Shown piece after piece: positions 19,436 to 28,783 of a DNA stretch of 49,914 nt; the first letter of the stretch is position 1, and each line of letters starts with the position of its first letter. The translations under genes and the position numbers were made by a program. Where the stretch lies: positions 1 through 49,914 of the forward strand of contig MNIR01000024.1 of the NCBI GenBank assembly GCA_001919865.1, in the 5' to 3' direction. The notes below the pieces were generated by a model that saw only the letters and a list, made by a program, of their open reading frames with translations, had not been told where the DNA came from and made no database searches. The DNA is from Gemmatimonadetes bacterium 13_1_20CM_4_69_16 (GTDB lineage: Bacteria > Gemmatimonadota > Gemmatimonadetes > Gemmatimonadales > GWC2-71-9).

Positions 19436-19444
19436 GGGGGGGGG
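19436..19444 (+). promoter_or_regulatory. G9 tract at the ribosome site of the PorV-like gene
   Basis: Nine consecutive G residues fill the space between the peptidase stop (19435) and the PorV-like ATG (19450). The tract doubles as the Shine-Dalgarno sequence. Length change by slippage would shift ribosome-site spacing and so alter translation. Confidence 0.5.
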
Positions 19445-19449
19445 CCGAC

Positions 19450-20403
19450 ATGAGATCGCGTCACGCCGTCGTCGCTCTCGCACTCGCCCTGCCGGCCGGA
19501 ATACGGGCTCAGGCGATCGATCGCTCCAACGGGGCGGCCGGAGCGCCCATCCTGCAGCTCTCCACCGCGCCGCGGGCGGCGGCTCTGGGCGGCGCGCTCA
19601 CGGCCGCCAGCGGCGTGACGAGCATCTTCGCGAACCCGGCGGGCGCCGCCACGGTGCAGCACTTCGAGGCGCAGCTCGCCGGCCAGGCGCTGTTTGAAGG
19701 GTCGAAGGCCGGATCGATGGCGGTCGGGTGGCGGGTCCACTCGGTCGGTCTCGCCCTCGGGATCCGCTATCTCGACCTCGGCAGCGTGGACGAGGTGGTG
19801 TGCAACGGCTGCGGCGGACGCGGCACCGCGACGGGTCAGAGTCTCTCGGCCAACGAGGAGGCGTTCGCGCTGGTGGGTGCGGTGGAGCTGGGGCGCGCCA
19901 GTGTCGGCGCCGCCCTCAACTACTATTCGACCACGCTCGCCGATGCGTCGGGCGGCGCCGCCAGTCTCTCGGCGGGCGTGCGCGGCCGGGTCTCGGAGAA
20001 GCTCGCGGTGGGAGCGAGCGTCCAGTACGTGGGGGGCGACGTGAACGTCGCGGGGTTTGGCGCACCGCTCCCCCGAACCGTACGCGCCGGCGCGGAGTTC
20101 CAGCCGCTCGGCCCGACCCACGAGCGGCTCCATCTGTTGCTCGCGGCCGACTACGTGGCCGTGCGGGGCGCGCCCGGACGGGTGGGCGGCGGCCTCGAGG
20201 TGGGGCTGCGAGACCCCGGCAGCGGGCTGCTGGCGGTGGCCCGACTCGGCGCGGCGTCGAGCGCCGGCGGCGCCTTCGCGACGCGGCCCGTGACGCTGGG
20301 CGTGGGTCTCCGGTTACGCCAGGTGTCGCTCGACTACGCCTACGAAGGCTCGCAGCTGTTGGGCAGCCAGCACCGGCTCGGCCTCACGTTCACTGCCCGC
20401 TGA
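19450..20403 (+). CDS. PorV/PorQ-like outer membrane beta-barrel protein (UPF0164 type)
   Basis: The 317-residue protein has a signal peptide (MRSRHAVVALALALPAGIRAQ) and then the hallmark start of PorV/PorQ-type proteins: LQLSTAPRAAALGGALTAAS followed by IFANPAGAA. The rest alternates in short beta strands ending with an aromatic- and Arg-containing last strand (LGLTFTAR), as expected for an outer membrane barrel. In type IX secretion PorV carries cargo to the sortase. Here it directly follows a protease with a sorting-like tail. It could also be one of the many PorV-like barrels not linked to secretion. Confidence 0.8.
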   Translation: MRSRHAVVALALALPAGIRAQAIDRSNGAAGAPILQLSTAPRAAALGGALTAASGVTSIFANPAGAATVQHFEAQLAGQALFEGSKAGSMAVGWRVHSVGLALGIRYLDLGSVDEVVCNGCGGRGTATGQSLSANEEAFALVGAVELGRASVGAALNYYSTTLADASGGAASLSAGVRGRVSEKLAVGASVQYVGGDVNVAGFGAPLPRTVRAGAEFQPLGPTHERLHLLLAADYVAVRGAPGRVGGGLEVGLRDPGSGLLAVARLGAASSAGGAFATRPVTLGVGLRLRQVSLDYAYEGSQLLGSQHRLGLTFTAR

Positions 20404-20413
20404 GCCGCCCGAG

Positions 20414-22498
20414 TCACCGGTTGGCCTGACTGCTGGCGGCGGATCCCCCGCCGGTCTTGTACTTCGCGAACCAGCTCATCATGTACAGCTGCGTCCGCAT
20501 GAAGTTGGACGGCTTCGATCCTGTCCCGTGGAACTCGTCCGAGAACCGCAACATCACCGCCGGCACGTGCCGCATCTTGAGGGCCGCGTAGTATTCCTCG
20601 GTCTGCGGGATCGGCGTGCGGCGGTCGAGCTCTCCGGTCATCAGTAGGGTCGGCGTCGTCACCCGGCCCACGTACATGAGCGACGAATGCGCCAGCCACT
20701 CGTCCGGTTTCTCCCAGAAGGGCTGGTGGAAGAAGCTGTAGGTGAAGAGCGGGACGTCGGTCTCCCCCGCCATCGCGATCCAGTTGATCACGGGGCAGCG
20801 CACCGCGGCGGCGGCGAAGCGCGTCGTGTGGCCGATCACCCAACTCGACAGCACGCCGCCCCCCGAGCAGCCCGACACATACATCCGCGTCGTGTCGATG
20901 AAGCCGCGCCCGATCACGGCGTCCACGCCGGCCATGAGGTCATCGTAGTCCGGGCCGGGATAGTTGTGATCGATGCCGTTGGAGAACGTGTCCCCGTAGC
21001 CCGTGCTTCCCCGCGGGTTGGTGTACAGCACCACATACCCGTTCGCCGCGAAATTCTGGAACATGTAGCTGAAGCCCACGTTGTACATCGCGAACGGACC
21101 CCCGTGAATCTCGAGGATGAGCGGGTACCGCTTCGTCGCATCGAACGAGGGCGGCTTCACGACCCATCCCTGCACCCGCGTGCCGCCGCTCGAGTTGTAC
21201 CACAGCTCCTCGGCACGCGCCAGCCGCTTGTTCGCCAGCACGTCGTCGTTCACGTTGGTGAGCCGCACCAGGCCCTGCGGTTTCCGCAGGTCAAAGCGCA
21301 CCACGTCGGGTGGGCGGGTAGGGTCGCTCTCGACCCCGACAGCCGTGAGGTTGCGCGCCACGGATGAGAGCGACACCACATGTGCGCCCTGCGTCACGTC
21401 GCGCACGCCGCCCGTCAGGTCCGCCACGTGGACGTTGATGGCGCCCCGGTCGGGCGCGGTGAAGTAGATCGCCTTGCCGTCGGAAGCCCACGTGAGGTCC
21501 CCGGGGTCGCGGTCGAGGCTCTTCGAGAGATCGCGCATCCCGGAGCCATCGATCCCCATCGCATACAGGTCGGACGTCCGATGGGTGTGCTCGCTGGAAT
21601 CGTACCCCGTGAACGCGATCGTCCGGCCGTCGGGAGAGACGGCGGGATCGGCCCAGAACCCCGGCCGGGACACGAGCCCGCGGATCGCACCCGTCGCGAC
21701 GTCGAGCGCATAGATGCGCGACACCCGGTACTGCCCGTCCCAGGTCGTGTCCCGCAGCCCGTCGAAGACGAGCGTCTTACCGTCCGGAGTCCAATCATAG
21801 CCCACGCGGGCGGAGAGGCCGTCGAACCGCGCCCCGACGTTCCAGTGCCCCGACGTGAGCCGCCGGGGCGTGCCGCCCTCGGCCGGCACGAGGAACAGAT
21901 GGGTGAACCCTTGTTTCATGAACCCGACGCGATCCTGCCGATAGTGCAGTTCGTCCACCACTCGGGGCGACGGCGTCCACTTCGCGCCCTGCGGCGCCTG
22001 CGGCATGGAGATCTTCCACGCGGTCGAGTCCGGAACCAGCATCGCGAACGCGATGCTCTTGCCGTCCGGCGACCAGCGGGGGTCGGCGGGCGTCTCCTCC
22101 ACACGGGTGAGCTGCGTGACCGCGCCCTCTGCGTCCATCCAGCGCCCGAAGACTTGCGTCCCCTTGGGTTCGCCGTCAGCGAGATAGAGGATCCGCGTGC
22201 CGTCTGGAGACCAGCGCGCGTTGGACCCCTTCACCAGGAAGCGTTGATGTGAGCCGTCGGCGTTCATGATCCACAGCGCCGATTCCCACTTGTCCTCGAG
22301 CTTGTTGACCCAGCGGCGGGTGTAGATGATCTGCGAGCCGTCCGGGGAGACCTGCGGGTCGCCCGCCTGCTCCCAATCGAGATAATGATCTACGGTGAGC
22401 AGGCTGTCGGACGCCGTCTCCTGAGCCGGAACCCGGGGCGGCAGCAGCACCCAGCCGAGCAGCAGCGCGGAGACGGTGAAGTGGGAAACGTGTCGCAT
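20414..22498 (-). CDS. Secreted S9 prolyl oligopeptidase family peptidase
   Basis: This 694-residue protein has a signal peptide (MRHVSHFTVSALLLGWVLLP, ending VPAQ). Residues about 45-400 form WD40-like PD40 repeats (DPQVSPDGSQIIYTRR, ARWSPDGTRILYL), a propeller that limits access to the active site. The C-terminal alpha/beta hydrolase carries Ser545 (VSGCSGGGVLSSW), an Asp in TGELDRRTPIPQ and a His in DEFHGTGSKPSN. It cleaves short peptides, often from dipeptide ends. GGAGG five bases before the ATG at 22498 fixes the start. It converges on the PorV-like gene with a 10-base gap. Confidence 0.92.
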   Translation of the reverse strand: MRHVSHFTVSALLLGWVLLPPRVPAQETASDSLLTVDHYLDWEQAGDPQVSPDGSQIIYTRRWVNKLEDKWESALWIMNADGSHQRFLVKGSNARWSPDGTRILYLADGEPKGTQVFGRWMDAEGAVTQLTRVEETPADPRWSPDGKSIAFAMLVPDSTAWKISMPQAPQGAKWTPSPRVVDELHYRQDRVGFMKQGFTHLFLVPAEGGTPRRLTSGHWNVGARFDGLSARVGYDWTPDGKTLVFDGLRDTTWDGQYRVSRIYALDVATGAIRGLVSRPGFWADPAVSPDGRTIAFTGYDSSEHTHRTSDLYAMGIDGSGMRDLSKSLDRDPGDLTWASDGKAIYFTAPDRGAINVHVADLTGGVRDVTQGAHVVSLSSVARNLTAVGVESDPTRPPDVVRFDLRKPQGLVRLTNVNDDVLANKRLARAEELWYNSSGGTRVQGWVVKPPSFDATKRYPLILEIHGGPFAMYNVGFSYMFQNFAANGYVVLYTNPRGSTGYGDTFSNGIDHNYPGPDYDDLMAGVDAVIGRGFIDTTRMYVSGCSGGGVLSSWVIGHTTRFAAAAVRCPVINWIAMAGETDVPLFTYSFFHQPFWEKPDEWLAHSSLMYVGRVTTPTLLMTGELDRRTPIPQTEEYYAALKMRHVPAVMLRFSDEFHGTGSKPSNFMRTQLYMMSWFAKYKTGGGSAASSQANR

Positions 22499-22593
22499 GC
22501 GGCCTCCGAATGTCCGTTGGACGAACTCAGAACGACCCGGTTTGAAAGAGAATGCGGCCGTCGGTGGGTGGCAAGCCGGGCGTGCGACGCGGC

Positions 22594-23778
22594 TCATGGT
22601 TCGAGTCCGCCCCAGGTTCGCGCGATGTCTCGAGCGGCGAGCGCCGCCCCCGCGGCATTCCAGTGCGTGTCGTCAGGAAAGTAGATGGAGCCCCCACCCG
22701 CCCCTCCCCGGCCCAGCGCCGCTGTCGCAGCGGCACGGAACCGCGCGGTGAGGTTGACCACGGGGATCCCCGCCGCGCGCAGCCCCTGCTCCACTCGGTC
22801 GAGGTACGGTGCGGACTGGTCGGGGCCGGGGTCGGGGGGATCGAGCAGCGGTGCGTAGACCGTGTACTTCCGCGGCACCAGCACGACGAGCACCCGGAAG
22901 TTTTCGCGCCCCAGCTTGCGATCCAACCAACGGACGTAGCGCACGGCCGGTGCGTCGGGCGCCGCAAGATGAAATGCGACTCGCTCTTGCGCTAAGAACA
23001 ACATGCCCTGCCCGTCACGCAGCCGAGCCTGCAGCACGGTGCCGGCGTAGGGATTGGGCAGCCAGCGGTCGTCTTGCAGCAGCTTCAAGCCGCGCTGCGC
23101 CAGAATTTGCAGCGGGGACACCGCGGCATGTCGGGCCAGCCAACCCAGCACCGAGCAGACGCCCGTCAGCCGCGGGGCGATGACCTCACGACACCGCGCC
23201 GTCCTGTGAGTGACGTGCACAGGCGTGATGAACGGCACGTCTCCGCGCTCTGGATACTCGAGGATCACCAGTCCGCCGGGGGCAACCAGACGCCGGGCCA
23301 ACCAGCGGATTTCGGCGAAGTTGGGATCGCCACCGCCGGCGTTGTACACCGTCCGTCCGGTTTGCCGGGCGAGCTGGGCGGCGAGGGTCGAGTCGTCACC
23401 CAGCTCCGACCCCGCCGCGAATGAGCTGCCAAAGACGATCGCTGCGGCGCCGCCCCGTCTCGCCAGGTCCGGAGCATTGGCGTAGCCGAGCTCATCGGTG
23501 GTGAAGGTGACGGATCGGTACTGCCGAAAGGCGCGGAGGTTGCCGACCGCGGCGAGGTTGCCGTACGTGCGATCGCTGTGATATCGATGGTTCGGTAGGA
23601 AAGGCGCATCCTCGCCAGGGGTGCGCGTGGCCTCCCACGCACGGAAGCTGAACAGATCGTGGGGCAGCATACGGAGCGTGAGGTCGGCCGCGAACGCACA
23701 CCCGATCGTCACGGGGACCAGCACCCCAAGCCGCCAGGGCGTCTGGGATCTCGCGGGCGCCGCCGCAGGCCCGGTCAC
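22594..23778 (-). CDS. AlgX/AlgJ-like SGNH-type protein of polysaccharide O-acetylation
   Basis: This 394-residue protein starts at GTG one base after the MBOAT stop, so the genes are coupled. An N-terminal membrane helix (GVLVPVTIGCAFAADLTLRM) anchors a periplasmic domain. The nucleophile block is IVFGSSFAAGSELGD and the C-terminal Asp-His pair is in FPDDTHWNAAGAALAA; both fit SGNH/DHHW-type acetyltransferases such as AlgX and AlgJ. The partner MBOAT protein would bring acetyl groups across the membrane, and this protein would pass them to a glycan. The glycan is not identifiable here. Confidence 0.8.
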   Translation of the reverse strand: MTGPAAAPARSQTPWRLGVLVPVTIGCAFAADLTLRMLPHDLFSFRAWEATRTPGEDAPFLPNHRYHSDRTYGNLAAVGNLRAFRQYRSVTFTTDELGYANAPDLARRGGAAAIVFGSSFAAGSELGDDSTLAAQLARQTGRTVYNAGGGDPNFAEIRWLARRLVAPGGLVILEYPERGDVPFITPVHVTHRTARCREVIAPRLTGVCSVLGWLARHAAVSPLQILAQRGLKLLQDDRWLPNPYAGTVLQARLRDGQGMLFLAQERVAFHLAAPDAPAVRYVRWLDRKLGRENFRVLVVLVPRKYTVYAPLLDPPDPGPDQSAPYLDRVEQGLRAAGIPVVNLTARFRAAATAALGRGGAGGGSIYFPDDTHWNAAGAALAARDIARTWGGLEP

Positions 23779-23779
23779 G

Positions 23780-25168
23780 TCAGAACTGGAAGTAGAGGAA
23801 CGGCATGCGGGGACCGCCGTAGATGACGAGCAGACCGAGCGCGAACAACACAGCGAGCGACACCGCGACCGCGGGCCGCGGCTGGTGTCGCATGGCGAAC
23901 GTATTGGAACCGAAGTGTGCGACGGCGGCGGATACCGCGAGGACCAGGAGAAACAGGGAGGCGCCGGAGAGCGCCGGCGCCGGGCGCCACGCAAACATCC
24001 GCTCCAGCCAGTCGATGGCCATGGGGAAGCTGGTGGACCGGAAGAAGACCCAGCCCACCAGCACGAGCAAGAACGTGCCGGCCCGGCGTAACAGTGCCGG
24101 CGCCGCGTCCCAGTGCCGTCGTCCCAGGCGGTAAGCCATCAGCAGCGCCCCGTGGTAGCCGCCCCACGCGACGAAAGTCCAGCTTGCGCCGTGCCACAAG
24201 CCCCCGAGCAGCATCGTAATCATCACGTTCCGGTACGCCATCCAGCGCGGACCGCGGTTGCCGCCCAGCGGGATGTAGAGGTAATCGCGCAAGCAGGTCG
24301 ATAAGGAGATGTGCCAGCGGCGCCAGAAGTCCGAAATGTCGAGCGCCTGGTAGGGCGAGTTGAAGTTCTGGGGAATGCGCAGGCCGAACAGGTGCCCCAG
24401 CCCGACCGCCATGTCGCTGTAACCGGAGAAATCGAAGTAGATCTGATACGCGTAGCCGAGCAGGCACAGCCAGGCGCTGCTGGTGGAGAGCGTGGTGACG
24501 TCGGCCAGTGCGGGGTTGATCGCAGCCGCGATGGTGTCCGCGATCAGCACCTTCTTGACCATGCCGATCGTGAAGAACGACCAGCCGAGCGCCCAGCCCG
24601 CACGACGGTCGCCGCGGTCGATATTCTCGAGGTCGCGTTCGATCTGGCTGAATCGCACGATCGGTCCGGCCACGAGCTGCGAAAACAACGACACGTAGCA
24701 GGAGAACTCGAAGAAGTTGCGGGTCGGTGTAATGGTGCGCCGGTAGGCGTCGACGATATAGGTGATCGTGTGGAACGTGTAAAACGAGATCCCGACCGGC
24801 AGGATGATCTCGGGGCCGGACAGGTAGAACGGGAGGTGGAGCAGGCCGGCCACTCGGTTGGCCGTGTCCATCGCGAAGTTGGCGTACTTGAAGAAGCCGA
24901 GTAGGCACAGGTCGATCGTGACGGGGGCGATGAGACAGAGCCGGCGGCGCTGGGGGTCGGTCCACGTGCGGAGGCCCAGGCCCGCCAGGTAGCTCACCAC
25001 CGTCGACAGCGCCATCAGCGCGCAGAAGCGGTAGTTCCAAAACGCGTAGAAGACATAGCCGGTGAGCGTGAGCCAGACGTAGCGGCTCTGCTTGCCCTTC
25101 AGCCGCCAGAACACCAGGTACGTGAGCGGCAGAAACCCGTAGAGGAACGGCAGGCTGTTAAAGAGCAT
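23780..25168 (-). CDS. MBOAT family O-acyltransferase (AlgI-like)
   Basis: The 462-residue protein is a multi-helix membrane protein of normal length. It starts MLFNSLPFLYGFLPLTYLVF, as AlgI relatives do. It has ILPVGISFYTFHTITYIVD, YQIYFDFSGYSDMAVGLG, SDFWRRWHISLSTCLRDY and the catalytic His326 in LLGGLWHGASW. It accepts acetyl from a cytoplasmic donor and moves it through the membrane for glycan O-acetylation. The AlgX-like gene follows directly. No glycan synthase or export gene is nearby in the window. Confidence 0.93.
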   Translation of the reverse strand: MLFNSLPFLYGFLPLTYLVFWRLKGKQSRYVWLTLTGYVFYAFWNYRFCALMALSTVVSYLAGLGLRTWTDPQRRRLCLIAPVTIDLCLLGFFKYANFAMDTANRVAGLLHLPFYLSGPEIILPVGISFYTFHTITYIVDAYRRTITPTRNFFEFSCYVSLFSQLVAGPIVRFSQIERDLENIDRGDRRAGWALGWSFFTIGMVKKVLIADTIAAAINPALADVTTLSTSSAWLCLLGYAYQIYFDFSGYSDMAVGLGHLFGLRIPQNFNSPYQALDISDFWRRWHISLSTCLRDYLYIPLGGNRGPRWMAYRNVMITMLLGGLWHGASWTFVAWGGYHGALLMAYRLGRRHWDAAPALLRRAGTFLLVLVGWVFFRSTSFPMAIDWLERMFAWRPAPALSGASLFLLVLAVSAAVAHFGSNTFAMRHQPRPAVAVSLAVLFALGLLVIYGGPRMPFLYFQF

Positions 25169-25205
25169 CGCGGACTAGGTCCCCCCGGTCTCCGACGCTC
25201 GAGGG

Positions 25206-26546
25206 CTATCGTGCCCGCGCCGCACCCGTGGTCAGGCTGTCCTTGACGACCGCGCCGCCCTTCATCACGAAGCCGACGTGCTCGAGCACCGTGACGTCCT
25301 GCAGTGGGTCGCCCATCACCGCGATCAGATCGGCGAACTTCCCCGGCTCGATCGCACCCACGCGGTCCGCCCATCCCAGCAGGTCCGCCGCGTTCACGGT
25401 GGCCGCCTGGATCGCCTGCATCGGTGTGAGCCCCCACCGCACCATGTGGGCGAACTGCTTGGCGTTCCAGCCGTGGGGGTACACGCCCGCGTCCGTGCCG
25501 AACGCGATCTTCACCCCCGCCTGCACCGCCTTCTTGAAGTTTTCGCGCTGCAGCCGGCCGACCTGGCGCTCCTTGTCGATGATCTTCTGCGGGTAGCCGA
25601 GCCGGGTATACTCGGCGAGAATGTAGTCGTCATTGTAGATGTCGGCGACGAGGTAGGTGCCCCGCTCTTTCATGAGGCGAATGCCCTCCTCGTCGATGAG
25701 GCTGCCGTGCTCCACCGACGCCACGCCGGCCCGTACGGCGCGCTTGATCGCCTCGGCCCCGTGCGCGTGGGCCGCCACCTTCTTCCCCCACATCGCCGCC
25801 TCCTGCACGACCGCGTTGAGCTCCTCCTGCGAGTACTGCGGCGCGCCCACCGACTCCTCCTCCGACAACACGCCGGCGCTGGCGAGCACCTTGATCAGGT
25901 CCGCGCCGTACTTGATCTCCCAGCGGATCTTGCTGCGGATCTCATCCACGCCGTTTGCAATGCCGGAGAGCTGCTCGAACCGGAGGTAGGGCGAGAAGCC
26001 GTTCACGTCACCGTGCCCCCCCGTCGCCGACAAGGGCATCGTCGACACCAGCATCCGCGGCCCCGCCACCACCCCCGCGTTGACCGCATTGCGGAGCGCC
26101 ACGTCCACCAGCTCGTCCGCGCCGACGTTGCGGATCGTGGTGAACCCCGCCTCGAGCGTGCGGCGCGCGAATACGTGCGCGACGACGGCCTGGTCGATCG
26201 GGCTCTGGCGGAACAGCTGCTGGTAATAGTCGCCCGGGTCGGCGGTGATGTGCGTGTGACAATCGATCAGCCCAGGCAACACCGTCGCGCCGCTCAAATC
26301 GATGACCTTCGCGCCGGGTGGGGCGTGGCCCGCCACCGCGCCCGCCGGCCCCAGCTCCTTGATGCGCTCACCCTCGATCAGGATGGCCTGGTTGGTGAGG
26401 ACCGCGCCCGCGCGAGCATCGACCAGGCGGCCCGCCTTGACGAGTGCGGTCTGAGGGGCGGCGGGGGCGGTCGGAGCCTGGGCCGGAAGCCGCACGGTGA
26501 CGGCCAGCGCGATAGGCACCGCCGCGAGCAGAACGCGCCGGGACAT
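25206..26546 (-). CDS. Secreted metal-dependent amidohydrolase
   Basis: This 446-residue protein has a signal peptide (MSRRVLLAAVPIALAVTVRL, ending PAQA). The metal site is DCHTHI (His97, His99), followed by a Lys in GADLIKVLASAG, His in AAHAHGAEAIKRA and SVEHGSL, and Asp in FGTDAGVYPHG. These match the imidazolonepropionase-like/Xaa-Pro dipeptidase branch, which hydrolyses cyclic amides or dipeptides; the substrate is not known. GGAGGT with short spacing supports the ATG at 26546. It follows a small secreted protein gene by 34 bases on the same strand. Confidence 0.9.
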   Translation of the reverse strand: MSRRVLLAAVPIALAVTVRLPAQAPTAPAAPQTALVKAGRLVDARAGAVLTNQAILIEGERIKELGPAGAVAGHAPPGAKVIDLSGATVLPGLIDCHTHITADPGDYYQQLFRQSPIDQAVVAHVFARRTLEAGFTTIRNVGADELVDVALRNAVNAGVVAGPRMLVSTMPLSATGGHGDVNGFSPYLRFEQLSGIANGVDEIRSKIRWEIKYGADLIKVLASAGVLSEEESVGAPQYSQEELNAVVQEAAMWGKKVAAHAHGAEAIKRAVRAGVASVEHGSLIDEEGIRLMKERGTYLVADIYNDDYILAEYTRLGYPQKIIDKERQVGRLQRENFKKAVQAGVKIAFGTDAGVYPHGWNAKQFAHMVRWGLTPMQAIQAATVNAADLLGWADRVGAIEPGKFADLIAVMGDPLQDVTVLEHVGFVMKGGAVVKDSLTTGAARAR

Positions 26547-26580
26547 GAGGACCTCCGAAGCAGAAGTGACGAAACGACGA

Positions 26581-27117
26581 TCAGGGGTCAACGGCGGCCT
26601 GGCGCTGCGTCACCGCCTTCACGACTCGCTGCGCGAACACATCGGCCCCCGCCGGACCCATGCGGGTGGCATCGCCCTTCAGCTCATAGCTGTCGGCGAG
26701 CACCGGTTTGCCTCTCGCCACGTCCAACAGCTCGGCGGTCAGGATCCAGACCAGATTGCTGGTCTTCATCACGGTGCCGCCAGCCACCCAGTCGGCGTGG
26801 AGCCGGCGCGCGACCGCCCGCGCGCAAGCGCTGTCGCAGGGGTTGCCGTCCGCCGCCACCGCGGCCAGCGCGTCAGCCACGGCGCTCGAGTCAACGACCG
26901 CGAGTCCGCCGGACGCCCGCAGGGTGGCGCGCAGCCGGCTCGTGGCGGCGCGCGCCACGGCCGTGTCTCCCGGCTCGAGCACGGTGGCGTGCTCACCATC
27001 GAAACGGAGGTTGAGCACAACGATGGCGGGCCGCGCCGCCCGAGTTTGCGCCGCGAGCGGCACCGCGGCAACGCCGCCCAACAGCAACAGGATGAGCCGA
27101 CGGATGCGCACCCGCAT
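26581..27117 (-). CDS. Small secreted protein, DUF2380/DUF3280-like
   Basis: This 178-residue protein has a signal peptide (MRVRIRRLILLLLGGVAAVP, ending LAAQ) and a small alpha/beta domain: ARPAIVVLNLRFDGE near the start, CDSACARAVARRLHADWVAG in the middle and KTSNLVWILTAELLDVARGK later. The fold of the last segment resembles DUF2380/DUF3280 proteins of the TolB N-terminal type, but the assignment is tentative. Two cysteines (CDSAC) may form a disulfide. It lies 9 bases after the trehalase stop and leads into the amidohydrolase, forming a likely three-gene unit. Confidence 0.6.
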   Translation of the reverse strand: MRVRIRRLILLLLGGVAAVPLAAQTRAARPAIVVLNLRFDGEHATVLEPGDTAVARAATSRLRATLRASGGLAVVDSSAVADALAAVAADGNPCDSACARAVARRLHADWVAGGTVMKTSNLVWILTAELLDVARGKPVLADSYELKGDATRMGPAGADVFAQRVVKAVTQRQAAVDP

Positions 27118-27126
27118 AATCTAGGC

Positions 27127-28761
27127 CTATTGCTGCAGGGCCGCGGTAGCCCTCCCCTGCTGCGCCGCTAGCCCCAGCGCGACGCCGCTGGACCACCCGA
27201 ACCCGTCCTGCGTCGGATACTCTCCCCCGCCGGCTCTCCGAGTCAGATCGGCCACGTCGTACTTCTCCGTCATCCTGCCCGTCGAGCGGTAGGTGCGCCG
27301 GTTCAGCGCGAGCCAGCGATCACGTGCGGCATCGGCCAAGTCGGCACGGCCGTAGCGGCGCACGCCCTCGATCGTCAGCCACTCCAGGGGCGGCCACCCA
27401 TTGGGCGCATCCCACTGCTGGCCGGAGGCGATGAGGGTCGTCGCGAATCCGCCGGGCTTCAAAAAATCGCGCTCCAGCCGGGCGGCGACCGCGCGACCCT
27501 GCTCGGGCGTGGCGAGCCCGAAATAGAGCGGCGACGCGGCCGCCAGCGTAGGGCGGTCCGTCACGCGCTCGCCGCTCTTCCAGCGGACGTCGTAGAAGAA
27601 TCCGCTGACGGGATCATACGCGGCCGCGAGCAAGGCCCGGCGACGGCTCTCCGCTGCCTGCGTGAGCCGCGCGGCGGCCTCCCCATCGCCCGCCCCGCGG
27701 CGGAATGCTCGCAGCGCCGCGATGGTGCGCTCCGCGTGGTACAGGAGACTGTTGAGATCCACCGGGATGAGCTCGGTCGTTTCCAGCGTCCGGAGATCCT
27801 TCGGGTCGCGCATCCATCGGCTCGAGAAGTCCCAGCCGCTCTCGGCCGTGGCGCGCACGTTCCGGAAAAATGCGTCGCGTTGGGCTGCGGGAAGCGTCTG
27901 AGCCACTTCGTAGTCCGCGCGGTAGGATTCCGGTCTCGGGTCGGCCCGGTCGTCCCAATACCGGTTGAGCAACGATCCATCGGGCAGCCGGACGACCCGG
28001 CGGTAGGCTTGAGCCGGCCCCAGGCGCTCCGCCCCGTCCATCCAGAACGCGTACTCCGCCTCCAGCGCATCGAGGTAGCGGAGCGCCTGGGTGGTGTCCG
28101 TGGCCCGGGCGTACAGTCCGACCATGGCCGCGAAGAACGGCGGCTGGCTGCGGCTGAGATAATAAGTCCGGTTGCCGTTCGGGATGTGCCCTACCGTTTG
28201 GACGAGGTAGGCGAAGTTGTCGAGCATGTTGCGGACGAGGTCGGTGCGGCCGCTTTCGATCAGCCCGAGCATCGTGAAGTACGAGTCCCAGTAATAGACC
28301 TCGCGGAAGCGACCGCCCGGGACGACGTATGCATTCGGGAGCGGGATCAACGAGGAGCGCTCATCCGCGGTGTCGGGGGGCCGGGTCAAAACAGACCACA
28401 GCGCCCGGATGTGCTGTTCCATGGTCTGGGAGGTGTCCGTGCGGAAGCCCTCACCGACCGGTCGGGGCAGCTCGAAATTCTGCTCCACGAAAGTCTGCAG
28501 GCTGAATCCCGCCGCACCGTGCGCGGACGCGTAGCGGGCCACGATCGCCGCCGGAGCGAGCCGCGGCCGGGCGTCGACGAAGGTCTTCGAGTCCGCGAAG
28601 ATGCCCGACAGCTGGACGTCATGAAACAACGGGCCGAGGTCGCGCGCGGGGTCGTAACGGTCGGCCGAGACGGGTGTGCCCCTCCGACATCCGACCGCGA
28701 GAGCTAGTGCCGCGGCAGGTCCGAGGACGTATGTCGGGAGACGGAGAGCGCGCTGAAACAT
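27127..28761 (-). CDS. treA: Periplasmic trehalase lipoprotein (GH37)
   Basis: This 544-residue protein splits trehalose into two glucoses. The GH37 signatures are clear: PGGRFREVYYWDSYFTMLG and QWDAPNGWPPLEWL. The N-terminus ends in a lipobox-like LAVGC, so it is probably lipid-anchored in the envelope. Catalytic Asp/Glu are expected near the WDDRADPRPESYRADYE region and the C-terminal MTEKYDV segment. ATG at 28761 (MFQRALRL) is chosen for its signal peptide; an upstream ATG at 28839 runs into the divergent gene. A palindrome lies in the 76-base divergent promoter region. Confidence 0.92.
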   Translation of the reverse strand: MFQRALRLPTYVLGPAAALALAVGCRRGTPVSADRYDPARDLGPLFHDVQLSGIFADSKTFVDARPRLAPAAIVARYASAHGAAGFSLQTFVEQNFELPRPVGEGFRTDTSQTMEQHIRALWSVLTRPPDTADERSSLIPLPNAYVVPGGRFREVYYWDSYFTMLGLIESGRTDLVRNMLDNFAYLVQTVGHIPNGNRTYYLSRSQPPFFAAMVGLYARATDTTQALRYLDALEAEYAFWMDGAERLGPAQAYRRVVRLPDGSLLNRYWDDRADPRPESYRADYEVAQTLPAAQRDAFFRNVRATAESGWDFSSRWMRDPKDLRTLETTELIPVDLNSLLYHAERTIAALRAFRRGAGDGEAAARLTQAAESRRRALLAAAYDPVSGFFYDVRWKSGERVTDRPTLAAASPLYFGLATPEQGRAVAARLERDFLKPGGFATTLIASGQQWDAPNGWPPLEWLTIEGVRRYGRADLADAARDRWLALNRRTYRSTGRMTEKYDVADLTRRAGGGEYPTQDGFGWSSGVALGLAAQQGRATAALQQ

Positions 28762-28783
28762 TGGCGGCCTATGATATCCGTAT

